DNA of 54,440 bases from Hyphomicrobiales bacterium (GTDB lineage: Bacteria > Pseudomonadota > Alphaproteobacteria > Rhizobiales > Beijerinckiaceae), in assembly GCA_028290405.1 (NCBI GenBank), contig JAQGJX010000159.1:1-54440 (forward strand). Direction: 5' to 3'. Made by a program: the position numbers and the translations under genes. Positions 18,768 through 28,958 of the stretch are shown piece by piece (position 1 is the first letter of the stretch; every line of letters begins with the position of its first letter). A model generated the notes under the pieces. It ran no database searches, was not told the DNA's origin, and saw nothing but the letters and a program-made list of their open reading frames with translations.

Positions 18768-19910
18768 TCAGATTTTGTTGGGCTCGCCGGGCGTGCGGCG
18801 CTGCGCGTTCTGCGTCCCGCCGGTGGAAGACCCCGTGGAGCCTGCGGACCCCGCCGAACCGGTGGAGAGCGGCGCAGGCTGCGCGAACCCGGAGGACGAC
18901 GACCCGGAGGTCGAGGAGCCGGGCGACGACGCGCCGGTGGACGAGGTTCCCGTCGAAGGCGAAGACGTCGAAGGCGAAGACGTCGAAGGCTTGCCGGCGG
19001 ACGGAGAGCCGCCGGCGGAGGTCGACCCGCTGGCGGAGCCGGACGCTCCGCCCTGCTCGCCCTGGGTGGAGCCCGTCGCCGCGGAGGCGAACGCGCCCGC
19101 GACGTCGCGCGCCATGCCCTTCACGCCTTCGGTGCTGAGCCCGTGGCGCTCGGCCTGGCGCTTGGCTTCCTCCAGCGCGTCCTCGGCGGCTTCAGTCAGA
19201 CGGCTGCCGGCGTTGCGCGCCACGTCGCCCAGCGAGTTGCGCACGTCGCCCATGGCGCGGTTCTCGATGGACGTCGCCGGGAGCGAGGCGCCGATGGCTG
19301 CCCCCACCGCCACGCCAAGCGCCGCAAGCACGAGCGGGTGGTCGCGCACGGCGTCGTCCAACTCGCCCGGCAGGGAGCGGGCCTGCTGGGCCAGGTAGGC
19401 CGAGCGCTCGCTCCACTGTTCGCGGGTCTCGTCGGCCCAGCGCGCGGCGGACGACGCGTATTCGGACGCCGTCTCGCTGATCTGGCCCGCCATGTCGGAG
19501 GCGTAATTGGTCATGCGCTCGCCGGCCTCACGGGCCTGCCGCATGGTGTCGCTCGCACGCTCCTGGGCGTTGTGCATGGTGTCGCGCGCGCCCTGCCCGG
19601 CGTTGGAAGCCCAATTGGCCATCGCGTCTTCATCGGCGCGGTCCATGTGGCGGCGGGTGTAATCGGCGCCGGACTCCGAGCCGAAGCCGCTGGTGCGCGA
19701 GCTTGAATAGCCGCGCGGGTAAGCGCCCGAGCGATAGACCTCGACGCGGCGGCGGTTGCCGCGCAGCAGCAGCGCCAGGCCGGCCGCGATGACGAGGAAA
19801 GCTTCCGGGCGCTGGCGCGCCTGATGCATCAGGCGATCGGCGCTGGGCATCCAGTCGCTCACCGCGGACATGTAGCCCCTGTCGTCACGGCTTCCATAAT
19901 TATGTGTCAT
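18768..19910 (-). CDS. Membrane-anchored long-helix protein with Ser/Thr/Gly-rich tail (YqjD-like architecture)
   Basis: 380 residues. The first hydrophobic anchor is RPEAFLVIAAGLALLLRGNRR (about residues 34-54). A long amphipathic helix follows, rich in Ala, Glu, Arg and Met (about residues 90-195). The second anchor is DHPLVLAALGVAVGAAIGASL (about residue 205), in the DUF883-like position. The last ~110 residues are low-complexity Ser/Gly/Thr/Pro with repeated SSPST. Its ATG overlaps the stop of the upstream holin-X gene (ATGA), indicating translational coupling. Exact family not recognised. Confidence 0.72.
   Translation of the reverse strand: MTHNYGSRDDRGYMSAVSDWMPSADRLMHQARQRPEAFLVIAAGLALLLRGNRRRVEVYRSGAYPRGYSSSRTSGFGSESGADYTRRHMDRADEDAMANWASNAGQGARDTMHNAQERASDTMRQAREAGERMTNYASDMAGQISETASEYASSAARWADETREQWSERSAYLAQQARSLPGELDDAVRDHPLVLAALGVAVGAAIGASLPATSIENRAMGDVRNSLGDVARNAGSRLTEAAEDALEEAKRQAERHGLSTEGVKGMARDVAGAFASAATGSTQGEQGGASGSASGSTSAGGSPSAGKPSTSSPSTSSPSTGTSSTGASSPGSSTSGSSSSGFAQPAPLSTGSAGSAGSTGSSTGGTQNAQRRTPGEPNKI
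18952..18990. repeat. 15-bp in-frame tandem repeat in the Ser/Thr tail
   Basis: GTCGAAGGCGAAGAC occurs at 18952-18966 and 18967-18981, and its first nine bases again at 18982-18990. On the coding strand it encodes repeated SSPST. Such repeats can change copy number by slippage without breaking the frame. Confidence 0.85.
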
Positions 19911-20338
19911 TGAACCTGCTCCTTAACGACCCTGATGTCCTGCCGGACGTTTTCCATGCTGCGCGTGGGCAGCGTGTCGCCGGCCATCTTGTTCTTGCCC
20001 ACCATCATCACGATGGCGCCGATGATCGCGAGGGCGACGGTGACGATCAGCGCCGACCAGTGCATCGCGATGCCGAACGTCGCGATGAAGAACACAACGG
20101 CGGCCACGAACGTCAGGAAGGCGACGAAGAACACGACGCCCGCGAGCACCATCCAGACGGAGCCGAGGATCTTCTCCGAGATGTTGTGCTGGATTTCGCC
20201 CTTCGCGAGAGCGATCTCCTTCTGCATCAGGTCGGTGAAATCGCCGACGAGGTTGCTGACCAAGGCGCCGGGCGAGTCGGATCCCGGCGTGGCGCGCGCG
20301 CTTGCGCTCGTGCGTCCGGTGATCCGGTCATCCGGCAT
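19907..20338 (-). CDS. Holin-X superfamily membrane protein (YqjE-like)
   Basis: 143 residues. The family opening is SPGALVSNLVGDFTDLMQKEIALAKGE (about residues 20-47), followed by two membrane helices joined by a short turn (MVLAGVVFFVAFLTFVAAVV and ALIVTVALAIIGAIVMMVG). This matches the actinobacterial Holin-X/YqjE group; E. coli yqjE lies next to yqjD. The ATG at 20338 follows GGGAGGG and overlaps the end of the preceding gene by 11 bases. The downstream gene overlaps its stop. A true phage holin role is unlikely in this context. Confidence 0.85.
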   Translation of the reverse strand: MPDDRITGRTSASARATPGSDSPGALVSNLVGDFTDLMQKEIALAKGEIQHNISEKILGSVWMVLAGVVFFVAFLTFVAAVVFFIATFGIAMHWSALIVTVALAIIGAIVMMVGKNKMAGDTLPTRSMENVRQDIRVVKEQVQ

Positions 20339-21113
20339 AAGACGACCCTCCCGTGGTGCGCACGCTGGCGGAGCCGGTGTTCGCACCGCCGACGCCAGAC
20401 GGCGAGGTGGCGGAGGCGGAGCCCGTCGAGGTCGCGCCGGTGGACGTCCCCGTGGCGGACCTGCCTGACGTCACGCCTGAACCCGCCGCGCCAGACCCGG
20501 ACATGCCCGAGCCCGACATGCCGCCGGACGAGCCCGCGCCATAGCCGCCGCGCGAAGACGAGCCGGCGCCGTAGGACTGCCGCGAGCCGTACGATCCGCC
20601 GTAGGAGCCGCGCGGCGCGGAGCTCTTGAGGAAGCGCGAGAGCAGGAAGCCGATGGCGATGGCCCCGCCGAAGAACACGCGCGGGTTTTCGCGGGCGTAG
20701 CTGGCCGCCATGTCCATCATCTCGTCCGCCGAGCGATGGCGCAGGTTGTCGGCGAAGCGGTCGGTGCGGCTCGCGACGTCGCGCAGCAGCCGGGCGAGTT
20801 CCGGCGCCTTGTCGTCAAGGTCGCGCGCAGCGGAATTCGCCGTCTCCGACATCATGGACACGTAGTTCGCGCCCGCCTCGATCTGGCCCTGCAACAGGCC
20901 TGAAACCTTGCCTTGCGCTTCGCTGGCGAGCGAAGATGCGGCGCGCGTGGCGTAATCGCCGGCCTCCTGGGCCATGCCGCTGGCGCGGTTCATGGCGTCG
21001 CTGGCAGCGGCGCTCACGGCCCCCGTCACCGAGCTGTCTCGGCTGGCTCCGGTCGACGTTGAAGTGGAAGATGTCCCCGCGCCCGGACGGGCAGCATTCG
21101 TGTCAGTAGCCAT
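20328..21113 (-). CDS. YqjD/DUF883-like membrane-anchored protein with Gly/Ser-rich tail
   Basis: 261 residues. The N-terminal third is Ser/Thr/Ala-rich. A long helical region follows with heptad-like pattern (about residues 45-130), then the anchor ENPRVFFGGAIAIGFLLSRFL near residue 140, the NP...GxGFLL pattern typical of ElaB/YqjD proteins. In E. coli YqjD attaches to the inner membrane and binds ribosomes in stationary phase. Here ~90 residues of Gly/Ser/Tyr then Ser/Thr/Gly repeats continue after the anchor, unlike E. coli. The ATG at 21113 has GGAGG upstream. The family call is by architecture. Confidence 0.72.
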   Translation of the reverse strand: MATDTNAARPGAGTSSTSTSTGASRDSSVTGAVSAAASDAMNRASGMAQEAGDYATRAASSLASEAQGKVSGLLQGQIEAGANYVSMMSETANSAARDLDDKAPELARLLRDVASRTDRFADNLRHRSADEMMDMAASYARENPRVFFGGAIAIGFLLSRFLKSSAPRGSYGGSYGSRQSYGAGSSSRGGYGAGSSGGMSGSGMSGSGAAGSGVTSGRSATGTSTGATSTGSASATSPSGVGGANTGSASVRTTGGSSYAG

Positions 21114-21188
21114 GTCGACCTCCGAAATCCGCAACGGCAGTGAAATGCCAGAGCTGTCACTTTGTTCCGCTTCAGGCAGCGGATTCGC

Positions 21189-22337
21189 TCAGGTTTGCGC
21201 TGCGCCGACGTTGTCGGCCATGGCCGCGCCGCGCACGCCCATGGGCTGCGCCGGGCCTTCGGTTGAATCGCGCGCGGTCTGGTGCTCGGTCTCGGCGTTC
21301 ACTTCCGCGCCGATGAGGATGATGGTCACGGAGATCCATATCCACGTCATGAAACCCACTGCGGCGCCGAGCGAACCGTAGGTCTTGTTGTAGGAACCGA
21401 AGTTCGACGCGTACCAGGAGAACAGCATGGACGCGACCAGCCACAAGATGGCGGCGAGCATGGCGCCGGGCGTGAGCCAGCGCCATTTCGCGCGGTCGCG
21501 GCTGGGGCCATAACGATACAGGAGCGCAAGACCGAACACGATGACCGCCAGCAGCAGCGGCCATCGCGCGAGCCTGAGCGTCCATTCGAGCGCGCCGCCA
21601 AGGCCGAGATACGCGAGCGCCACGGGGATCGCCACAACGCCCAGCATGGCGACCAGAAGTCCCACGACGCCCCCGAGGGTGAAGAGGAGCGTTTGCGCGT
21701 TGAGCGAAATGAAGGAGCGCTTCTCGTCTTCGCCGTACGCGACGTTGAGCGCGTCGAAGATGGCTTTCATGCCTGCGTTCGCGCTCCACAGCGACAGCCC
21801 GAGGCTGATGAAGAGGCTGAGCCCCAGCGTTCCGCCGGGCTGGGAGGCGATGCGCTTCACCTGCTCGCCGATGATCTCGACCGCCCCGCCCGGCAGGAAG
21901 CCCGAGATAACGTTGAGATGTTCGGAGATCGACGTGGCGTCGGCGAACAGGCCGTAGATCGACACGAGCGCGGCGATCATCGGGAAGACCGACAGCAGGC
22001 CGTAGAACGTGACGCCCGCGGCGACCGCCAGCACGCGGTCCTTGCCGATTTGCTCATAGACGCGCCAGGCGATGTCCTTCCAGCCGCGCGCGGGGATTTC
22101 TCCAGGATGGTCGGCCGAGCGGCCCCGGCCCGCGTCCGACGGCGAGCCGCCGCTTTCCTTTTCGGCGCGCGGGTCAGGCTTCGCGTCGCCCTCGGAACTA
22201 TCGGCGGCGGAGTGCGATTGCGTGCGCGGCACATAGGAAATAGGCGCGGCGGCTGATCGGCGCCTGGCGAGAAAACGACTGGCCACCGCGAACGCGGTCG
22301 CCTGCAAGAAGCCGGGACGAGGTGCCGAAGACGCCAT
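21189..22337 (-). CDS. YihY/BrkB-family inner-membrane protein
   Basis: 382 residues. A hydrophilic ~100-residue N-terminal extension precedes the YihY core (AGVTFYGLLSVFPMIAALVSIYGLF, then LGLSLWSANAGMKAIFDALNVAYGE), with about six membrane helices ending near FMTWIWISVTIILIGAEVN. Function is not established; older names such as ribonuclease BN are wrong for this family. The ORF reaches an ATG at 22373, but the EcfG-type promoter puts the transcript start at about that point. The ATG at 22337, with GAGG upstream, therefore fits better. First gene of the six-gene operon. Confidence 0.9.
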   Translation of the reverse strand: MASSAPRPGFLQATAFAVASRFLARRRSAAAPISYVPRTQSHSAADSSEGDAKPDPRAEKESGGSPSDAGRGRSADHPGEIPARGWKDIAWRVYEQIGKDRVLAVAAGVTFYGLLSVFPMIAALVSIYGLFADATSISEHLNVISGFLPGGAVEIIGEQVKRIASQPGGTLGLSLFISLGLSLWSANAGMKAIFDALNVAYGEDEKRSFISLNAQTLLFTLGGVVGLLVAMLGVVAIPVALAYLGLGGALEWTLRLARWPLLLAVIVFGLALLYRYGPSRDRAKWRWLTPGAMLAAILWLVASMLFSWYASNFGSYNKTYGSLGAAVGFMTWIWISVTIILIGAEVNAETEHQTARDSTEGPAQPMGVRGAAMADNVGAAQT

Positions 22338-22378
22338 GGACGAGTGCCTCACGTGACGAAAGGATTGCGTCACGCGGC

Positions 22379-22404
22379 AACATCATTGCCCATGCCTTCG
22401 TTCC
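22379..22404 (-). promoter_or_regulatory. EcfG-type general-stress promoter of the yihY-yqjD/E-like operon
   Basis: On the minus strand GGAAC (22404-22400), 17 bases, then TGTT (22382-22379). The alphaproteobacterial EcfG consensus is GGAAC-N16/17-CGTT; only the least conserved base differs. Predicted transcript start is near 22371, giving a leader of about 34 bases to the ATG at 22337. Confidence 0.65.
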
Positions 22405-22410
22405 AGGGGC

Positions 22411-24432
22411 TCAGCCTGAGGAGCGCTCGACGAAAGCCAGCACGGCGCGCGGCGGCAGGACGCCGTCGAACGCGCCCGCCCCATCGCCAACGCGGCCATG
22501 GGCGCTATCGAGCGCGAGGCCCCATGCGCACCCCGGCCGGGCGGCGGGCAACGCAAGCGCGCGCGCCGCCTGGCTGCGATTGACGGCGAGAAGCACGCGC
22601 TCCGACGCCGGGCCGGCGCGCACGAGCACGAGCGCGTCGCCCTCGTTCCAATCGGCGGGCGTCATCCTATGGCCGTCCGGCGTCAGCCATGTGGCGTCCG
22701 GAAAGGGCGCGCCGTCCTGGGCGGCGCCGGTCAGATGAGCGTCCGCCCCCCAGGGCACCAGCGTGGCGCGCAACCGGACGAGGCCGCCGAAGTAGCGCGC
22801 GAGGTCGCGGTCGGCCTTCTCCCAATCCAGCCAGGTCATCTCGTTGTCCTGGCAGTATGCGTTGTTGTCGCCGTGTTGCGTGCGGCCGAACTCGTCTCCC
22901 GCCGTCAGCATGGGCGAGCCGCTGGACAGCATGAGCGTGGCCATCAGGGCGCGCACGTCGCGGGTGCGCCGCGCCTCCACGGCCTCGTCTCCGGGGCCTT
23001 CCGCGCCATTGTTCCACGAATAGTTCTCGTTCGTGCCGTCGCGGTTCTGCTCGCCGTTGGGTTCGTTGCGCTTGTGGGTCCATGACACCAGGTCGCGCAG
23101 CGTGAACCCGTCGTGGGCGGCGATGAAATCGACGCTCGTTGACGGCCTCCGCCGCGACGGGCCGAACACGTCCTGCGAGCCCGAAAGGCGCGTCGCGAGG
23201 GCGCCGAGCATGCCTGCGTCCCCGCGCCAGAAGCGCCGCACGTCGTCCCGCCAGCGGTCGTTCCATTCAAGGAAAGGCGCGGGAAACGCGCCGAGCTGAT
23301 AGCCGCCGGGCCCTACGTCCCATGGCTCCGCAATTAAAAGCGTCTGCGACAGAACGGGGTCCTGCCGCATGGCCGTCAACAGCGGCGCCTCCGGGCTGAA
23401 GCCGTCGTCGCTGCGGCCCATGATGGGCGCAAGGTCGAAGCGGAAGCCGTCGATGCCCGCGCGCTCGACGAAATGGCGCATGGAATCCATGAGCAGGCGC
23501 ACGACCGGCGCCCTGTCGCACGCCAAAGTATTGCCGCACCCGGTGTCGTTGACGAACGCGCCGGGCTCGCCACGCACGTGCCGGTAATAGACCGCGTTGT
23601 CGAGCCCGCGCAGGGAGAGCGTCGGCCCGTGCTCGTCGCCTTCGGCGGTATGGTTGAACACCACGTCCAGCAGCACCGCGATCCCGGCGGCGTGCAGGGC
23701 CTGAACGGCGGCGCGCAGGTCCTCGAGCCCGCCCGGCGCGAGGCGCGGATCGAGCGCCATGAAGCCGACGGGGTTGTAGCCCCAGACGTTCTCAAGCCCC
23801 AGCGGCACTAGATGGCGCTCGGTCATCCACGCCGTGATGGGCATCAACTCCACATGGCTGACGCCAAGCGCCGTGAGATGGGCGACGCTGGCGGGATGCG
23901 CGAGCCCCGCGAGCGTGCCGCGCAACGCCTCGGGCACGTCGGGATTGCGCTTGCTGAACGTGCGCACGCTCATTTCATAAATGAGCCTCGGCCGCTGCGG
24001 CGCCAGCCGCGCCAGCGGCGCAGCTTCCGGTTCGATTACGCAGCGGGGCGCGAAGCCCGCCGTCTCCGCGCCGCGCCGCGAAAACTCGGGCGCGAGCGCA
24101 TACGGCCGGTCGATGCGCGTAGCGTAAGGATCGACCAGCAGCTTGGAGACGTCGAACCAATGGCCCTGCTCGGGCGCGTAAGGCCCGCTGGCGCGCAGGC
24201 CATAGCGTGCGCCGGCCGCAACGCCTGGAACGAAGCCGTGGAAAACGTCCCCGTCGCGGCCTTTCAGGCGCCAGCGGGTCTCCTGCCCGCCCTGCGCGTC
24301 GAAGACGCACAGGAACACCTCGTCCGCATTGCTGGAGAAGACGGCGGCTTCAGCGCCGCCGTCCACCAGATGAACGCCCATGCGGGCCGGCGCCCGCGCG
24401 AGCGCGGCCGCATCCGACATAGAAACGCGCAT
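22411..24432 (-). CDS. glgX: Glycogen debranching enzyme GlgX
   Basis: 673 residues: an N-terminal CBM48-type domain (about residues 15-110) and a GH13 barrel. Catalytic residues lie in GFRFDLAPIMG (Asp nucleophile), LLIAEPWD (acid/base Glu) and FIAAHDGFTLRDLV (Asp). The isoamylase-type motif NHTAEGDEHGPTLSLRG is present. It hydrolyses alpha-1,6 branches left after phosphorylase action. It begins 12 bases after the glgP stop on the same strand, so glgP-glgX is an operon, and its start ATG follows GGAG. Confidence 0.95.
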   Translation of the reverse strand: MRVSMSDAAALARAPARMGVHLVDGGAEAAVFSSNADEVFLCVFDAQGGQETRWRLKGRDGDVFHGFVPGVAAGARYGLRASGPYAPEQGHWFDVSKLLVDPYATRIDRPYALAPEFSRRGAETAGFAPRCVIEPEAAPLARLAPQRPRLIYEMSVRTFSKRNPDVPEALRGTLAGLAHPASVAHLTALGVSHVELMPITAWMTERHLVPLGLENVWGYNPVGFMALDPRLAPGGLEDLRAAVQALHAAGIAVLLDVVFNHTAEGDEHGPTLSLRGLDNAVYYRHVRGEPGAFVNDTGCGNTLACDRAPVVRLLMDSMRHFVERAGIDGFRFDLAPIMGRSDDGFSPEAPLLTAMRQDPVLSQTLLIAEPWDVGPGGYQLGAFPAPFLEWNDRWRDDVRRFWRGDAGMLGALATRLSGSQDVFGPSRRRPSTSVDFIAAHDGFTLRDLVSWTHKRNEPNGEQNRDGTNENYSWNNGAEGPGDEAVEARRTRDVRALMATLMLSSGSPMLTAGDEFGRTQHGDNNAYCQDNEMTWLDWEKADRDLARYFGGLVRLRATLVPWGADAHLTGAAQDGAPFPDATWLTPDGHRMTPADWNEGDALVLVRAGPASERVLLAVNRSQAARALALPAARPGCAWGLALDSAHGRVGDGAGAFDGVLPPRAVLAFVERSSG

Positions 24433-24444
24433 GCGCGCTCCGTT

Positions 24445-26961
<2,517 letters not shown>

Positions 26962-27381
26962 CGGAAACTCCCAAACAAAAAATCAAACACGGGCCCAGCC
27001 TCCCATGGGGAAGTTAAAGTTCCGCAAGCGAGCAGGGCGCCGGCGGCGCGAGATCGTGAACTCTGGGAATCGCCCCCGTTTTACTAAGCGCCTGAAGCTT
27101 GCAGCCCGAAAACGGGCGGCGCAAACGGCAAAACAGCATTCCTTTCCGGCATGAAACCTTGTGCACACAAATCCGCCCCGCAGGCCTCGCGGCGGCGCAA
27201 GCAGGCCGGGACCAGCCTGCCAAAACCCATAAAATTGAGGCGATAAAATTTTTTTCCCGGCGCGCCGGAGCGGACGTTACGTAAGCCGTTAACTCGGGCT
27301 TTACCGTGACAAGATACTTCAGAGGACGGCGCCCCTACTATTGCGTGGGTTTGGCCTGAATGTTGCTTTGAGCTCCTTGCC
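26962..27381. promoter_or_regulatory. Divergent control region between glgP and glgA
   Basis: A 420-base non-coding region, with no ORF that looks real. It contains a local AT-rich tract (27235-27255), a 12-base palindrome CCGGCGCGCCGG directly after it, and a weak candidate promoter toward glgA: TTAACT (27289-27294), 18 bases, GATACT (27313-27318). I found no EcfG-type site and no recognisable riboswitch. The glgP-facing promoter was not resolved. Confidence 0.4.
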
Positions 27382-28854
27382 ATGACCCAGACTTACCCAG
27401 CAGACGCCTCCCGCGCGACCGTTGTCGAGTTTGCGCAGCAACGACGCAAAGTCCTGTTCGTGACGTCGGAGATGTCCGACTACATTCAGGCGGGGGGCCT
27501 TGGAGAGGTTTCGGCCGCCCTGCCCCGCGCGCTTCGCGCCTCTTGCGACGTGCGCGTGCTGATCCCGGGCTATCCGCAGGTGCTGCGCGCCCACGCCGCC
27601 ATGGAGCACGTGGCCAACCTTCCGGCCGCCGGCGACATACCGGCCTGCGCCATCGCGCGGGTCACGACGGCGGACGATCTCGTCGTTTATGTAATCATCT
27701 GCCCACAATTGTATCAGCGCGAAGGATCTCCCTACACGGACGCGCAGAACAGGGAATGGGCCGACAGCGACACGCGCTTCGCACGGCTCAGCCTCGCCGC
27801 CGCCGACATCGCATGCGGCTTTGGCGAGAGCGGCTGGGTGCCGGACAACCTGCATCTCAACGACTGGCCGACGGCGCTGGCTGCGGGCTATGTGGACTGG
27901 CGCGGCGCGCACGTGCCCACGCTGCTCACCATTCACAACCTCGCCTACCAGGGCGCTTTCGATCCCGCGCGGCTCGACGCGCTGAACATCCCCGCGTCAG
28001 CCTATTCGATGCACGGCGTCGAATGCTACGGCAAGCTGTCCTTCCTGAAGGCGGGCATCTATTACGCCTCGCAGCTCACCACGGTGAGCAGCACCTACGC
28101 CCGCGAAATCACCACGCCGGAGCTTGGCTGCGGCCTGCACGGGCTGCTGGAAGAGCGCTCGCGGCAGGGCCGGCTGACGGGCATTCTCAACGGCATCGAC
28201 GAAAGCTGGGACATGCGCCACGCCTCTTCGGAGGCGGGCGAAATGGAGCCTTCCGCCTGGAAGGGCCGCCATGCGGACTTCGTGCGCGGCGCCTTCGGGC
28301 TGGCGCTCTCGCGCGGGCCGCTGTTCGCGATCATCTCGCGCCTCGTCCACCAGAAGGGCGTCGACCTGGCCATTGAGGCGGCGGAGAACATCGTCGCGCA
28401 GGGCGGCCAGCTTGTGGTGACCGGCCAGGGCGAACCGCGCCTCGAGCAGGGCATCCGCGAGCTTGCCGCGCGCCACAAGGGCGCGGTGGGCGCGCGCATC
28501 GGGTTCGACGCCAGCGAGGCGCGCTCGATGTTCGCCGGCAGCGACTTCCTGCTCATGCCCTCGCGCTTCGAGCCGTGCGGGCTGAGCCAGATGTACGCGC
28601 AGAAATTCGGCTCCCTGCCCATCGCCCATCGCACCGGCGGCCTCGCCGACACCATCGAGGATGGCGAGACGGGCTTCCTGTTCCGCGGCCCCACCACCGG
28701 CGGGCTGAACGGCGCCATCCAGCGCGCCTTCGAGGCTTTCACGTCCCGCGGGCGCTTCGCCTCCATGCGCCGCGCCGCCATGTCGATGCGCTTCGGGTGG
28801 GACCGCTCGGCGCAGCGCTATACGGAAGTGTACGGGTTCGCCAAAGCGGGCTGA
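27382..28854 (+). CDS. glgA: Glycogen synthase
   Basis: 490 residues of family GT5. The C-terminal nucleotide-sugar site is intact: ISRLVHQKGVDL with the conserved Arg and Lys (about residue 315), and the catalytic-site Glu in EPCGLSQMYAQKFG, followed by HRTGGLADTIEDGETGFLF. The N-terminal KxGG loop, which contacts the ADP-glucose phosphates, reads IQAGGLGEVSAALPRAL, with Gln36 in place of Lys. It elongates alpha-1,4-glucan from an activated glucose donor. The start has no strong ribosome binding site. First gene of glgA-glgB-malQ; glgC is absent. Confidence 0.93.
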   Translation: MTQTYPADASRATVVEFAQQRRKVLFVTSEMSDYIQAGGLGEVSAALPRALRASCDVRVLIPGYPQVLRAHAAMEHVANLPAAGDIPACAIARVTTADDLVVYVIICPQLYQREGSPYTDAQNREWADSDTRFARLSLAAADIACGFGESGWVPDNLHLNDWPTALAAGYVDWRGAHVPTLLTIHNLAYQGAFDPARLDALNIPASAYSMHGVECYGKLSFLKAGIYYASQLTTVSSTYAREITTPELGCGLHGLLEERSRQGRLTGILNGIDESWDMRHASSEAGEMEPSAWKGRHADFVRGAFGLALSRGPLFAIISRLVHQKGVDLAIEAAENIVAQGGQLVVTGQGEPRLEQGIRELAARHKGAVGARIGFDASEARSMFAGSDFLLMPSRFEPCGLSQMYAQKFGSLPIAHRTGGLADTIEDGETGFLFRGPTTGGLNGAIQRAFEAFTSRGRFASMRRAAMSMRFGWDRSAQRYTEVYGFAKAG

Positions 28855-28958
28855 ACGTCCGCGCCAGCTTGGACTGGACTTTGGCGGCAGGCGCGAATCT
28901 GTTAGCCAAGACCATCAGCCTGGTCCGCGTCGGGCGGGCCATGTGACGGGCGCAGGCA

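Noticed and set aside
19907-20338. A phage holin
   Set aside because: The Holin-X family name is historical. There are no lysis or phage genes around it, and it sits between yqjD-like genes.
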